DNA of 64,000 nt from Cytophagaceae bacterium (lineage in GTDB: Bacteria > Bacteroidota > Bacteroidia > Cytophagales > Cytophagaceae), in the NCBI GenBank assembly GCA_021151805.1, contig JAGKWN010000001.1, positions 34,148 to 98,147 of the forward strand, in the 5' to 3' direction. Positions 39,775 to 47,719 of the stretch are shown in pieces. A program made the translations under genes and the position numbers. Under the pieces are notes generated by a model, which ran no database searches, had not been told where the DNA came from, and was given only the letters and a program-made list of their open reading frames with translations. Position 1 is the first letter of the stretch. Each line of letters starts with the position of its first letter.

Positions 39775-41115
39775 TTATTTAACTTTGGTTAAAAGATTTT
39801 GAACCGCAATATCCATTTTATTGAATTCAAACGCATCCAGAACTTTTTGCATGGAGGCTTTAATTTCCTGATGCATTAAATTTCCGATGCTGCCCTCGTG
39901 GGTATGATTGATTGTATCCAGGGCTGTGAATGTTTTATTTTCAATCATTCCGCCAACTTTTTTATATGCATCGCGGAAAGGAGTTCCTTCAAGAACCATA
40001 TTATTCACGACTTCCACGCTATACATGTATAAATACTTAGGATCTTTAACGATGTTCTCTTTTATCTTTACTTGCTTCAGCATAAAATTGGCAATACGCA
40101 AACAGTCATTGATATCCTGAAAGGCAGGAATGAAGTTTTCTTTGATCAGCTGCATATCACGGTGGTAGCCGGAAGGAAGGTTTGCCATGATCATAGAAAT
40201 TTCATTAGGCAAAGCTTGTAAACGGTTGCAACGCGCACGGATTAATTCAAACACATCCGGGTTTTTCTTATGCGGCATGATGCTTGAGCCTGTTGTAAGC
40301 TCATCCGGCAGAGTCATGAAGTCAAAGTTCTGGTTCATGTACAAACATACATCCATAGACATTCTGCCTAATGTAGCTGCAATAGAGGCAAGAGCGGCTG
40401 TAACATTTTTCTCTGTTTTGCCACGGCCCATCTGTGCATATACCACATTGTGGTTCAGTTCTTCAAAGCCCAGTAAATTCGTAGTCATGGTGCGGTTCAA
40501 TGGAAAGGACGAACCATAACCTGCTGCAGAACCCAATGGATTTTTGTTGCTGATGCGGTATCCGGCAAGCATCATCTGCATATCATCTGCCAGGCTTTCT
40601 GCATAAGCACCAAACCATAAGCCAAAAGAAGAAGGCATTGCGATCTGCAAATGGGTATAGCCGGGAATGATTACAGATTTATATTTGTCGCTTTGAGAAA
40701 TAAGCGTGTCGAATAATTCTTTTGTATTCTCAACCGTTTCCCGGATCGCATGGCGTGTAAACAGTTTAAGGTCCACAAGCACCTGGTCGTTGCGTGAACG
40801 GCCGCTGTGAATCTTTTTTCCAAGGTCGCCCAGGCGGCGTGTTAAAATAAGTTCAACCTGAGAATGTACATCTTCAACACCATCTTCAATGGTGAAATTA
40901 CCGGCTTCAATTTCTTTATAAATTGTACGAAGTTCGGTTAACAATACAGGCAGTTCTTCTTTGCCAATCAACCCGATGCTTTCAAGCATGGTTATGTGTG
41001 CCATTGAACCAAGTACATCAAACGGAGCGAGGAACAGATCCATTTCGCGATCTTTGCCAACGGTAAAACGTTCGATGTCTTTATTTACTTCTGTATCTTT
41101 TTGCCACAATTTCAT
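39775..41115 (-). CDS. argH: Argininosuccinate lyase
   Basis: Last step of arginine synthesis, argininosuccinate to arginine and fumarate, 446 residues. The superfamily signature with catalytic Ser is TGSSIMPHKKNPD (about residues 270-280). Further landmarks are EDVHSQVE, KIHSGRSRNDQVLVDLK and the catalytic His region PGYTHLQIAMPSSF. Last gene of the minus-strand arginine operon. Confidence 0.97.
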   Translation of the reverse strand: MKLWQKDTEVNKDIERFTVGKDREMDLFLAPFDVLGSMAHITMLESIGLIGKEELPVLLTELRTIYKEIEAGNFTIEDGVEDVHSQVELILTRRLGDLGKKIHSGRSRNDQVLVDLKLFTRHAIRETVENTKELFDTLISQSDKYKSVIIPGYTHLQIAMPSSFGLWFGAYAESLADDMQMMLAGYRISNKNPLGSAAGYGSSFPLNRTMTTNLLGFEELNHNVVYAQMGRGKTEKNVTAALASIAATLGRMSMDVCLYMNQNFDFMTLPDELTTGSSIMPHKKNPDVFELIRARCNRLQALPNEISMIMANLPSGYHRDMQLIKENFIPAFQDINDCLRIANFMLKQVKIKENIVKDPKYLYMYSVEVVNNMVLEGTPFRDAYKKVGGMIENKTFTALDTINHTHEGSIGNLMHQEIKASMQKVLDAFEFNKMDIAVQNLLTKVK

Positions 41116-41119
41116 AACA

Positions 41120-41265
41120 GGCTTAAGGCTTAAGGCTAAAAGCTTAATGCTTGATGCATTATACTTTTAGCATGTGTGTAATTTTTATAATAGCTCTCAA
41201 TAATAAATGGAGAAGATGTTCAACAGCAGCTTTAGGCGTTTCGCCTTTGGCTTTAAGCTTTCGCC
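41120..41265. repeat. Heptad-repeat inverted pair between argE' and argH
   Basis: 41121-41158 is a 7-bp-periodic GCTTAAN array (GCTTAAG, GCTTAAG, GCTAAAA, GCTTAAT, GCTTGAT). 41225-41265 is an array of the opposite orientation that contains the argE' stop codon (41253-41255). About 65 bp of AT-rich sequence lies between. The first arm ends a few bases from the argH ATG. Confidence 0.85.
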
Positions 41266-42323
41266 AATACTATTTCGCTCAATACTTTAATATATTTCTC
41301 AATCCCTTCTTCGATCTCGATCAGCCAGATGAATTCGTTGGCTGTGTGAGAACGTGCAGAGTTCCCCGGGCCCATTTTAACAGATGGTACAGGAATCAAT
41401 GCCTGATCGGAAGTCGTAGGAGAGCCGTATGTTTTTGCACCATGTTTAACGGCTGCGTGTACCAGTTCATGATTCGGATCAATGAATGAAGGACGCAAGC
41501 GCACAGAACGCGGATTCACTTCAGACTGAATGTTGTCGTCGATGATCTTTAATACTTCTTCATTTTTATATTCTTCCGTGATGCGGACATCAATCGTAAA
41601 ATGGCATTTCTCCGGAACAACGTTGTGCTGGTAACCTGCATTGATAATGGTTACAGACATTTTCATCGGTCCAAGGTGCGGAGATACGCGTTCGAATTTA
41701 TAATTACGAATCCAGTCGATATCTTTTAATGCGATGTAAATAGCATTGTCGCCCTCTTCACGTGCAGCGTGACCGGCTTTACCGATTGCTACACAATCAA
41801 CCACCATCAAGCCTTTTTCGGCAACTGCAATGTCCATTAACGTTGGTTCACCTACGATTGCAAAATCAATTGGTCCTAATTTAGGATATACCAATTCCAA
41901 ACCATCAAATCCTGAAATTTCTTCCTCTGCAGTTGCAGCAATACAGAAATTGTATTTCAGATTTTGCTCGTTATAGAAATGCAGGAACGTAGCAATCAAT
42001 GAAACCAGGCATCCGCCGGCATCGTTACTTCCTAAACCAAATAGTTTACCATCTTTCACGATTGGTTCAAACGGGTCGTTTGTATAACCAGGGTTGGGCT
42101 TAACCGTATCGTGGTGTGAGTTTAATAAGATTGTGGGTTTGTTTTTATCATAGTGCTTATTGAACGCCCACACGTTATTTTTTTCGCGAATCGTTTCAAC
42201 ACCACGCTCGACTAAAAAAGTATTTAAGATCTCTGCGGTATTATGCTCTTCTTTACTGAACGACTCTGTTTTGATCAGTGTCTTCAATAATTCAACGGCA
42301 TCTTTTTGTAATTTCTGTAACAT
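41253..42323 (-). CDS. M20 deacetylase of arginine synthesis (acetylornithine/acetylcitrulline deacetylase-like)
   Basis: 356 residues, M20 metallopeptidase family. Metal ligands are His71 and Asp73-region (SHHDTVKPNPGY), Asp101 (GSNDAGGCL), and the Glu pair in ATAEEEISGFDG (about 133-135). Because the operon has an acyl-ornithine carbamoyltransferase instead of an ordinary one, the natural substrate is expected to be N-acyl-citrulline rather than acetylornithine. The last codons (Ala-Lys-Ala-stop) are encoded within a GCTTAAN heptad array. Confidence 0.88.
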   Translation of the reverse strand: MLQKLQKDAVELLKTLIKTESFSKEEHNTAEILNTFLVERGVETIREKNNVWAFNKHYDKNKPTILLNSHHDTVKPNPGYTNDPFEPIVKDGKLFGLGSNDAGGCLVSLIATFLHFYNEQNLKYNFCIAATAEEEISGFDGLELVYPKLGPIDFAIVGEPTLMDIAVAEKGLMVVDCVAIGKAGHAAREEGDNAIYIALKDIDWIRNYKFERVSPHLGPMKMSVTIINAGYQHNVVPEKCHFTIDVRITEEYKNEEVLKIIDDNIQSEVNPRSVRLRPSFIDPNHELVHAAVKHGAKTYGSPTTSDQALIPVPSVKMGPGNSARSHTANEFIWLIEIEEGIEKYIKVLSEIVLAKA

Positions 42324-42326
42324 GGC

Positions 42327-42452
42327 TTTAGTTTCGAGTTTCCAGGTGCTAGTTACTAGATTGATTTGCTAGCCTTCTTTGACTCTAATTTTAATGAATA
42401 AATTCTAATTTATTTCTATTGTCTAGAACCTAGTAACTAATTACTAGCCACT
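42327..42452. repeat. CTAG-type inverted repeat pair between argB and argE'
   Basis: The arms share CTAGTTACTAG-like sequence (42349-42359 region and 42428-42447 region) and other CTAG units, with an AT-rich middle. It has the same layout as the heptad arrays of the operon, but a different unit. The argB stop (42437-42439) is inside the second arm. Confidence 0.7.
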
Positions 42453-43234
42453 AATTTTGTTCCTACTGCTTTATTCTCATTAATCAATTGCACCAGTGAT
42501 TCTGCCTGACAAATAATGACAGAAGAAACGCCGGCATTAATAGCTGCAAATGAATTGTCCAGTTTCGGGATCATACCTTTGTTGATCACACCGGTGGATT
42601 TTAATTCTTCATATGTTGCCGGATTAATATCGCTGATCACAGAGTCTTTATCTTCGAAATCTCTTAGTACACCTTTCAGTTCAAAGCAATACACGAGGTT
42701 CACTTCAAAAGATCCGGATAAAGCAACTGCTAATTCAGATGCTACTGTATCTGCATTTGTATTCAGCATGGTACCTTTGCCGTCGTGTGTTAGCGGAGCC
42801 ACAACAGGTGTAATGCCTTGCGAAATAAGATTTGCTAATGGCAGAGGCTGTACTTTTTCTACATCACCTACAAAACCATAATCAATGCCGTTTTTAAGCG
42901 GTCGTTTGGAAGACAGCATAATGTTTGCATCTGCACCAGTCAAACCGATGGCGTTGCAGTTATTGGCCTGTAGTTTTGCAACAATGTTCTTATTGATCAA
43001 GCCACCATATACCATGGTTACAATCTTCAACGTTTCAGCATCGGTGATGCGTCTGCCATCAACCATCTGCGCTTCTATGCCGAGGCCTTTGCTTATTTCT
43101 GTCGCAATTTTGCCACCGCCATGAACGAGGATTTTATTTTCTTTCAGAGAAGCAAAATCTTTCAGGAAGCTTGTTAGTTTCGCTTCGTCGTCTATGATGT
43201 TTCCTCCGACTTTTATGACATATAACTTTTGCAT
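42437..43234 (-). CDS. argB: Acetylglutamate (or N-succinylglutamate) kinase
   Basis: 265 residues, amino-acid kinase fold. It contains KVGGNIIDDEAKLTSFL, LVHGGGKIATEISKGLG, GLTGADANIML and MLNTNADTVASELAVAL. It phosphorylates the gamma-carboxyl of the N-acyl-glutamate made by the first enzyme. Bacteroidota use acetyl or succinyl groups; which one is used here cannot be decided from this sequence. The C-terminal residues Val-Ala-Ser-Asn lie inside a repeat arm. Confidence 0.94.
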   Translation of the reverse strand: MQKLYVIKVGGNIIDDEAKLTSFLKDFASLKENKILVHGGGKIATEISKGLGIEAQMVDGRRITDAETLKIVTMVYGGLINKNIVAKLQANNCNAIGLTGADANIMLSSKRPLKNGIDYGFVGDVEKVQPLPLANLISQGITPVVAPLTHDGKGTMLNTNADTVASELAVALSGSFEVNLVYCFELKGVLRDFEDKDSVISDINPATYEELKSTGVINKGMIPKLDNSFAAINAGVSSVIICQAESLVQLINENKAVGTKLVASN

Positions 43235-43243
43235 TTCTTTTTT

Positions 43244-43321
43244 GCTTAACGCTGAAGGCTTAAAGCCTAAAGCAATGTTATTTTGAATAAACGATAAAGC
43301 ATTAAGCTTTTAGCCTTGGGC
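43244..43321. repeat. Heptad-repeat inverted pair between argF' and argB
   Basis: Arm 43244-43273 reads GCTTAAC, GCTGAAG, GCTTAAA, GCCTAAA, GC. Arm 43299-43321 has the opposite orientation and includes the argF' stop (43310-43312). The AT spacer is about 25 bp. Confidence 0.85.
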
Positions 43322-44260
43322 TTCCAGCATCTTCTTCAGCACCGCCTGCGCGCTCCAAACTCTATTGCTTGCTTCCTGGATAACCAATGAATTCGGTCCA
43401 TCCAGAATCTCGTCTGCTAATTCAATGCCACGACGAACCGGTAAGCAGTGCATCACTTTCGCGTTGTTTGTTAATTTCAATTTTTCATTGGTCATCATCC
43501 AATGGCTGTCCATGGAATGTACCTTGCCATAATCTTCGTACGAAGACCAGTTCTTTACATATATATAGTCTGCGCCTTCCAGTGCTTTGTCCTGATTGTA
43601 TTCAATACGTGCACCGTTTGTAAATTCTTTTGCCAGATCATACCCTTCGGGGTGTGTGATCACAAATTCCACATCTGCTTTACACATCCATTCAGAGAAT
43701 GAATTGGCAACAGCCTGCGGTAATGCTTTGATGTGCGGAGCCCAGGTTAATACAACCTTCGGGCGTGCTTTTGTTTTTGTTTCTTCGATCGTAATTAAAT
43801 CTGCAAGAGACTGTAAGGGATGAAGCGTAGCGCTTTCCAGACTTACGATTGGTACGCCTGCATATTTGATGAACTTGTTAAAGAAATCTTCTGAATAATC
43901 TTCGTGCTTATCAACCAGGCGAGGGAAGGAGCGCACACCGATGATGTCGCAGTACTGACCCATAACAGCAGCAGCTTCACGAATATGCTCAACTGTGTTG
44001 TGATTCATAATCACGCCGTCCTGAGTTTCAAGTGCCCAGCCTTCTTTATCCATGTTCATTACAATTGTATCCATCCCCAGATTCTTTGCAGCTTTCTGAG
44101 TACTGATACGCGTGCGTAAACTCGGGTTTAAGAAAATCAATCCAATCGTTTTATTCTCGCCAAGCTTTTTGAATGCGTATGGATTTTTCTTCAGCTCCAA
44201 GGCATCTTTCACTAAACCCGGAATATCGGCAACATCTTTTACAGAAATGAAATTTTTCAT
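43310..44260 (-). CDS. N-acyl-ornithine carbamoyltransferase (acetyl- or succinyl-)
   Basis: 316 residues, carbamoyltransferase fold. The carbamoyl-phosphate loop is NPSLRTRISTQ (the usual SxRT), followed by NHNTVEHIREAAAVMGQYCD. The C-terminal HCLPVRRGIELADEILDGP carries the amino-acid side. The ETQDGVIMN loop and overall pattern match the acetyl/succinyl-ornithine enzymes of Xanthomonas and Bacteroides (argF') rather than ordinary OTCases, which places carbamoylation before deacylation. The final Ala-Gln-Gly-stop falls in a heptad array. Confidence 0.92.
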   Translation of the reverse strand: MKNFISVKDVADIPGLVKDALELKKNPYAFKKLGENKTIGLIFLNPSLRTRISTQKAAKNLGMDTIVMNMDKEGWALETQDGVIMNHNTVEHIREAAAVMGQYCDIIGVRSFPRLVDKHEDYSEDFFNKFIKYAGVPIVSLESATLHPLQSLADLITIEETKTKARPKVVLTWAPHIKALPQAVANSFSEWMCKADVEFVITHPEGYDLAKEFTNGARIEYNQDKALEGADYIYVKNWSSYEDYGKVHSMDSHWMMTNEKLKLTNNAKVMHCLPVRRGIELADEILDGPNSLVIQEASNRVWSAQAVLKKMLEAQG

Positions 44261-44263
44261 AAT

Positions 44264-44415
44264 GCTTAATGCGAAAAGCTTAAGGCCTAAAGCCTGATGA
44301 TAATATTTTATTTTGTATGTTAATTTTAATTAAGTTGAATATCGAATGATATTCGTTTAGCTTTCGGCATTCAGCTTTGAACCTTCCGCCTTAAGCTCTT
44401 TGCTTTCGGCTTTAG
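44264..44415. repeat. Heptad-repeat inverted pair between ppiC-like gene and argF'
   Basis: Arm 44264-44299 (GCTTAAT, GCGAAAA, GCTTAAG, GCCTAAA, GCCTGAT) ends a few bases from the argF' ATG. Arm 44358-44415 is the longest of the opposite orientation, about eight heptads, and contains the stop of the parvulin gene. Confidence 0.85.
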
Positions 44416-44801
44416 TTACAAGGAATATCTTTTTTACCAGTAACTTTTACAACGTGTACACCAAACTGCGTTTTTACGATCAATGGTTTGTTGATTGTAG
44501 CGTTGAAACAGGAATCTTCGAACGGTTGTACCATCATACCTCTGGTGAACCAGCCTAAATTTCCGCCCTGCGTTTTTGTGCCGTCCGAGCCATATTGCAA
44601 TGCCAGATCAGAAAATGATTTACCTTGCTGTAATTTGGCCATGATAACTTCTGCTGTATCCTGTGCATTTTTAAATTCTTCAGGTGTTGAAGCCATCGTT
44701 AAAATGTGACTGGCTTCTACACCCGGACAAGCGTGTTCTACAGGTTTTTTGCAACTGATTGTTAAAACAACTGCGAAGATAAAAGGATAAAGTATTTTCA
44801 T
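44412..44801 (-). CDS. Parvulin-type peptidyl-prolyl isomerase, probable lipoprotein
   Basis: 129 residues. A short signal peptide (FIFAVVLTISC) ends in a lipobox-like Cys. It is followed by a PpiC/rotamase domain: EASHILTMASTPEEFKNAQ, FSDLALQYGSDGTKTQGGNLGWF, MVQPFEDSCFN and TQFGVHVVKVTG. It probably folds proteins at the periplasmic face. Its place inside the arginine operon (between argD and argF') has no metabolic logic I can see. Stop codon inside a heptad array. Confidence 0.88.
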   Translation of the reverse strand: MKILYPFIFAVVLTISCKKPVEHACPGVEASHILTMASTPEEFKNAQDTAEVIMAKLQQGKSFSDLALQYGSDGTKTQGGNLGWFTRGMMVQPFEDSCFNATINKPLIVKTQFGVHVVKVTGKKDIPCN

Positions 44802-44810
44802 TTTTTGGAT

Positions 44811-44938
44811 GCTTAATGCTAAAGGCTTAAAGCCTAAGGCAAAATTATAATTAGTATAATGCCGACAATTAATTCATCGTTGCGGCGTTCCGCTTTTAGC
44901 TTAAGGCCTTAAGCGTTCCGCCTTCGGCCTTAAGCATT
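44811..44938. repeat. Heptad-repeat inverted pair between argD and parvulin gene
   Basis: Arm 44811-44840 reads GCTTAAT, GCTAAAG, GCTTAAA, GCCTAAG, GC. Arm 44882-44938 is about eight opposite-orientation heptads and contains the argD stop (44930-44932). Confidence 0.85.
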
Positions 44939-46081
44939 CTTCAGACTTTTTTCAAGCACTGCTTTTAATGCATTGAGGAATGCGTCTGCATCTGATTTTT
45001 TTAGATTCAATGCCGGAAGGATACGGATCGTAAATTTATCAGAAGAAGAACCGGTAAACATTTTGTATTCGCTTAACAGGGTATTGCGAACGTCTGCACA
45101 TGGAATTTCAAGTTCAATACCAATCATCAAACCTTTACCACGCACTTCTTTTACACCCTGAATCTTACGTGCCTGCTCGATCATGTAATTACCTAACTGA
45201 GCTGTATGTTCGATCAGGTTCTCTTGCTTGATTACATCAAGCACTGCAATTGCAGCAGCACAAGCTAAATGATTACCTCCGAAAGTTGTGCCAAGTAAAC
45301 CATGTTTCGGTTTCAGATGTGGAGCAATACTGATTGCACCAATCGGGAAACCGTTGCCCATGCCTTTTGCCATTGTATAAATATCGGCAAATACACCGGC
45401 ATGATCATGAGAATAGAATTTACCGCTGCGTCCGTAACCGCATTGTACAGAGTCTGCTATATAAACAGCATTATATGTATCACAAAGTGAACGGATCTTC
45501 TTCAACATAGACACAGATGCCTCGTGGATGCCGCCAACACCCTGAATACCTTCAATGATCACAGAAGAAATTTTATCGCCATGCAGCTGGAATGTTTCTT
45601 CCAATGCTACTTCATCGTTCCATGGTAAAAAGATGATGTTATCTGTTTCGTTGACCGGTGCCACGATAGCAGGATTGTCAGTAGCAGCAACAGCTAATGA
45701 TGTTCTTCCATGAAAACCCTTTTTGAAAGCAACAATTTTTTTCTTACCGTTATGGAAAGACGCAAGTTTTAATGCGTTCTCATTTGCTTCAGCACCTGAG
45801 TTACAAAGAAATAATTGGTAATCATCATGACCGCTTACTACGCCCAATTTATCAGCCAGTTCCTGTTGAAGGGAAATGATAACTGAGTTGGAGTAAAAGC
45901 CGATCTTATTTAATTGATCAGTAATTTTTTGTACATAGTACGGGTGTGAGTGTCCGATAGAAATTACAGCGTGGCCGCCATACAGGTCTAAATATTCAGT
46001 ACCTGCAGCATCCCATAAGCGGGAGCCAAGTGCGCGGACAGGTTCTATTGGAATTAATGGGTATACGTCGAATAGTTTCAT
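44930..46081 (-). CDS. argD: Acetylornithine (acyl-ornithine) aminotransferase
   Basis: PLP enzyme of class III, 383 residues. The PLP-binding Lys239 lies in TMAKGMGNGFPIGAI. Also present are FLCNSGAEANENALKLAS, FHGRTSLAVAATDNP and VQCGYGRSGKFYSHD. It transaminates the N-acyl-glutamate semialdehyde from ArgC using glutamate. The C-terminal Lys-Asn-Ala-stop is encoded at the edge of a heptad array. Confidence 0.95.
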   Translation of the reverse strand: MKLFDVYPLIPIEPVRALGSRLWDAAGTEYLDLYGGHAVISIGHSHPYYVQKITDQLNKIGFYSNSVIISLQQELADKLGVVSGHDDYQLFLCNSGAEANENALKLASFHNGKKKIVAFKKGFHGRTSLAVAATDNPAIVAPVNETDNIIFLPWNDEVALEETFQLHGDKISSVIIEGIQGVGGIHEASVSMLKKIRSLCDTYNAVYIADSVQCGYGRSGKFYSHDHAGVFADIYTMAKGMGNGFPIGAISIAPHLKPKHGLLGTTFGGNHLACAAAIAVLDVIKQENLIEHTAQLGNYMIEQARKIQGVKEVRGKGLMIGIELEIPCADVRNTLLSEYKMFTGSSSDKFTIRILPALNLKKSDADAFLNALKAVLEKSLKNA

Positions 46082-46087
46082 AATTAT

Positions 46088-46223
46088 GCTTAAGGCTTAA
46101 AGCTTAAGGCCTAAAGCGCTTGAGATAGCAAACTGAAGGCTTAAACTAGTTAGTAGTCTTTTTTTTATTTTATATAGAGCAATTTGAAATTTAAAGCTTT
46201 AGGCTTTAAGCCTTTTGCGTTAG
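46088..46223. repeat. Heptad-repeat inverted pair between four-helix-bundle gene and argD
   Basis: Arm 46088-46122 reads GCTTAAG, GCTTAAA, GCTTAAG, GCCTAAA, then GCGCTTG, with a lone further unit near 46133-46145. The opposite arm 46191-46223 contains the stop of the four-helix-bundle gene (46220-46222). Confidence 0.85.
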
Positions 46224-46579
46224 ACATTCTGCATTACTTTCTTTTGAAGGTTAATTAGCTTTGCTTTCACAATGTCTAATTGTCCTGACATTTTAATGTA
46301 ATTCTCTTCTGTTAAATAATTAAGATCTTTACTTAAAAAAAGAAAATATTCAGATTCATTTAAAGATCCCATCGCAATTTGAAGGAATCGATTAAATTCC
46401 CTGTCCGAGCTTTTAGCACAGCCTTCTGCAATATTAGCAGGAATCGATGCTGCTGCCCGCCTGAGTTGAGAAGTTATTCCATAAACTTCTTCTTTTGGAA
46501 ATGCTTTGGTCTCTTTGTAAACTGAAAGAACAAGTTCGTGGGAATCTTGCCAAACAGTTAAGTTTTTGTAATTCTTCAT
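46220..46579 (-). CDS. Four helix bundle protein (S23/23S rRNA IVP family)
   Basis: 119 residues. The family pattern is clear: YKNLTVWQDSHELVLSVYKE, ITSQLRRAAASIPANIAEG and NRFLQIAMGSLNESEYFLFL. Such proteins are often encoded in 23S rRNA intervening sequences but also occur as free chromosomal genes. The function is unknown; it forms pentameric rings in a solved relative. Here it sits between argD and argC, and its stop lies in a heptad array. Confidence 0.9.
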   Translation of the reverse strand: MKNYKNLTVWQDSHELVLSVYKETKAFPKEEVYGITSQLRRAAASIPANIAEGCAKSSDREFNRFLQIAMGSLNESEYFLFLSKDLNYLTEENYIKMSGQLDIVKAKLINLQKKVMQNV

Positions 46580-46618
46580 AGCTGATTAAAAATGGTATTG
46601 TGTATTGATAGAACTTTT

Positions 46619-46650
46619 TGCTTTAGGCCTTAGGCTTTCAGCATTAAGCT
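46619..46650. repeat. Single heptad array after argC
   Basis: One array of the GCYTAAN family (plus-strand view GCTTTAGGCCTTAGGCTTTC..), ending two bases before the argC stop codon (46653-46655). The partner arm expected next to the start of the four-helix-bundle gene is missing, unlike at the other junctions. Confidence 0.75.
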
Positions 46651-46652
46651 AT

Positions 46653-47627
46653 TTAAAAGCTTGCAGCTTTTAATCGTAACCCCGTCGTTTCTTCTAAACC
46701 GAACATCAGGTTCATATTCTGAACGGCATGGCCGGAAGCTCCTTTTAACAGGTTGTCGATGATGCTGACAATCATTAACTGGTCACCGTGTTTTTCAAGG
46801 TATAGTAAGCAGTTGTTCGTGTTTACCACTTGTTTCAGATCAATGTTTTCATCAACCACGTGTGTGAACGGATGTGAAGCATAATACGCTTTGTATTTTG
46901 CTACAGCTTCTTCAAGTGTCCATTCGGAAGGTGTATACATGGTTGCTATGATACCACGTGTAAAATCTCCACGGTATGGAATGAAATGAATGTTTTTATC
47001 TAAAAACGATTGCAGATTTTTTAAGCTCTGACGGATCTCTTTTAAATGCTGGTGATTCAATGCCTTGTAAACAGACATGTTGTTGTTTCTCCAGCTGAAG
47101 TGTGAAGTCTGTGATAACGATTGTCCGGCCCCCGTCGAACCTGTTATGCCAGATACATGCACATCGTTTGTTAATACTTTATTTGCAGCAAGTGGCAACA
47201 ATCCCAATTGAATAGCGGTAGCGAAACAACCAGGGTTTGCAATGTTCTTTGCATTTCTGATTTTATCACGCTGCATTTCAGGCAAACCATAAATAAAATC
47301 ATTGCCTTCTTTTTCAATACGGAAATCCTGACTTAAATCAATGATCTTGATATGAGACTCAACCGGATTTGCCTGCAAGAACTTTAATGCATCACCATGG
47401 CCCACACAAAGAAATAAGACATCAATATCGTTTCTTAATTCACCGGTGAAAACAATATCTGTACTTCCGATCAAGTCGGTATGAACCTTATAGATTGGGT
47501 TGCCGGCGTTACTGTTGCTGTGTACAAACACAATCTCCGCGTTCGGGTGATTCACCAGAATTCGAAGCAACTCTCCGCCAGTATATCCTGCACCTCCAAC
47601 GATGCCTATTTTTATTTTTGTGTTCAT
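46653..47627 (-). CDS. argC: N-acetyl-gamma-glutamyl-phosphate reductase
   Basis: 324 residues. The Rossmann start is KIGIVGGAGYTGGELLRIL and the catalytic Cys134 lies in NPGCFATAIQLGLLPL. Later come GITGSTGAGQSLSQTSHFSW and IPYRGDFTRGIIATMYT. It reduces the acyl-glutamyl phosphate with NADPH. It follows argG in the operon. Confidence 0.96.
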   Translation of the reverse strand: MNTKIKIGIVGGAGYTGGELLRILVNHPNAEIVFVHSNSNAGNPIYKVHTDLIGSTDIVFTGELRNDIDVLFLCVGHGDALKFLQANPVESHIKIIDLSQDFRIEKEGNDFIYGLPEMQRDKIRNAKNIANPGCFATAIQLGLLPLAANKVLTNDVHVSGITGSTGAGQSLSQTSHFSWRNNNMSVYKALNHQHLKEIRQSLKNLQSFLDKNIHFIPYRGDFTRGIIATMYTPSEWTLEEAVAKYKAYYASHPFTHVVDENIDLKQVVNTNNCLLYLEKHGDQLMIVSIIDNLLKGASGHAVQNMNLMFGLEETTGLRLKAASF

Positions 47628-47635
47628 TATTTTTT

Positions 47636-47719
47636 GCTTAAAGCTTAAAGCCCAAGGCTAAAAGCAATTCTAATTATTGAGACGATTAGCTTTTAGCTTT
47701 ACGCCTTCGGCATTTAGCC
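47636..47719. repeat. Heptad-repeat inverted pair between argC and argG
   Basis: Arm 47636-47665 reads GCTTAAA, GCTTAAA, GCCCAAG, GCTAAAA, GC. The opposite arm 47686-47719 contains the argG stop (47714-47716). The spacer is about 20 bp. Confidence 0.85.
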
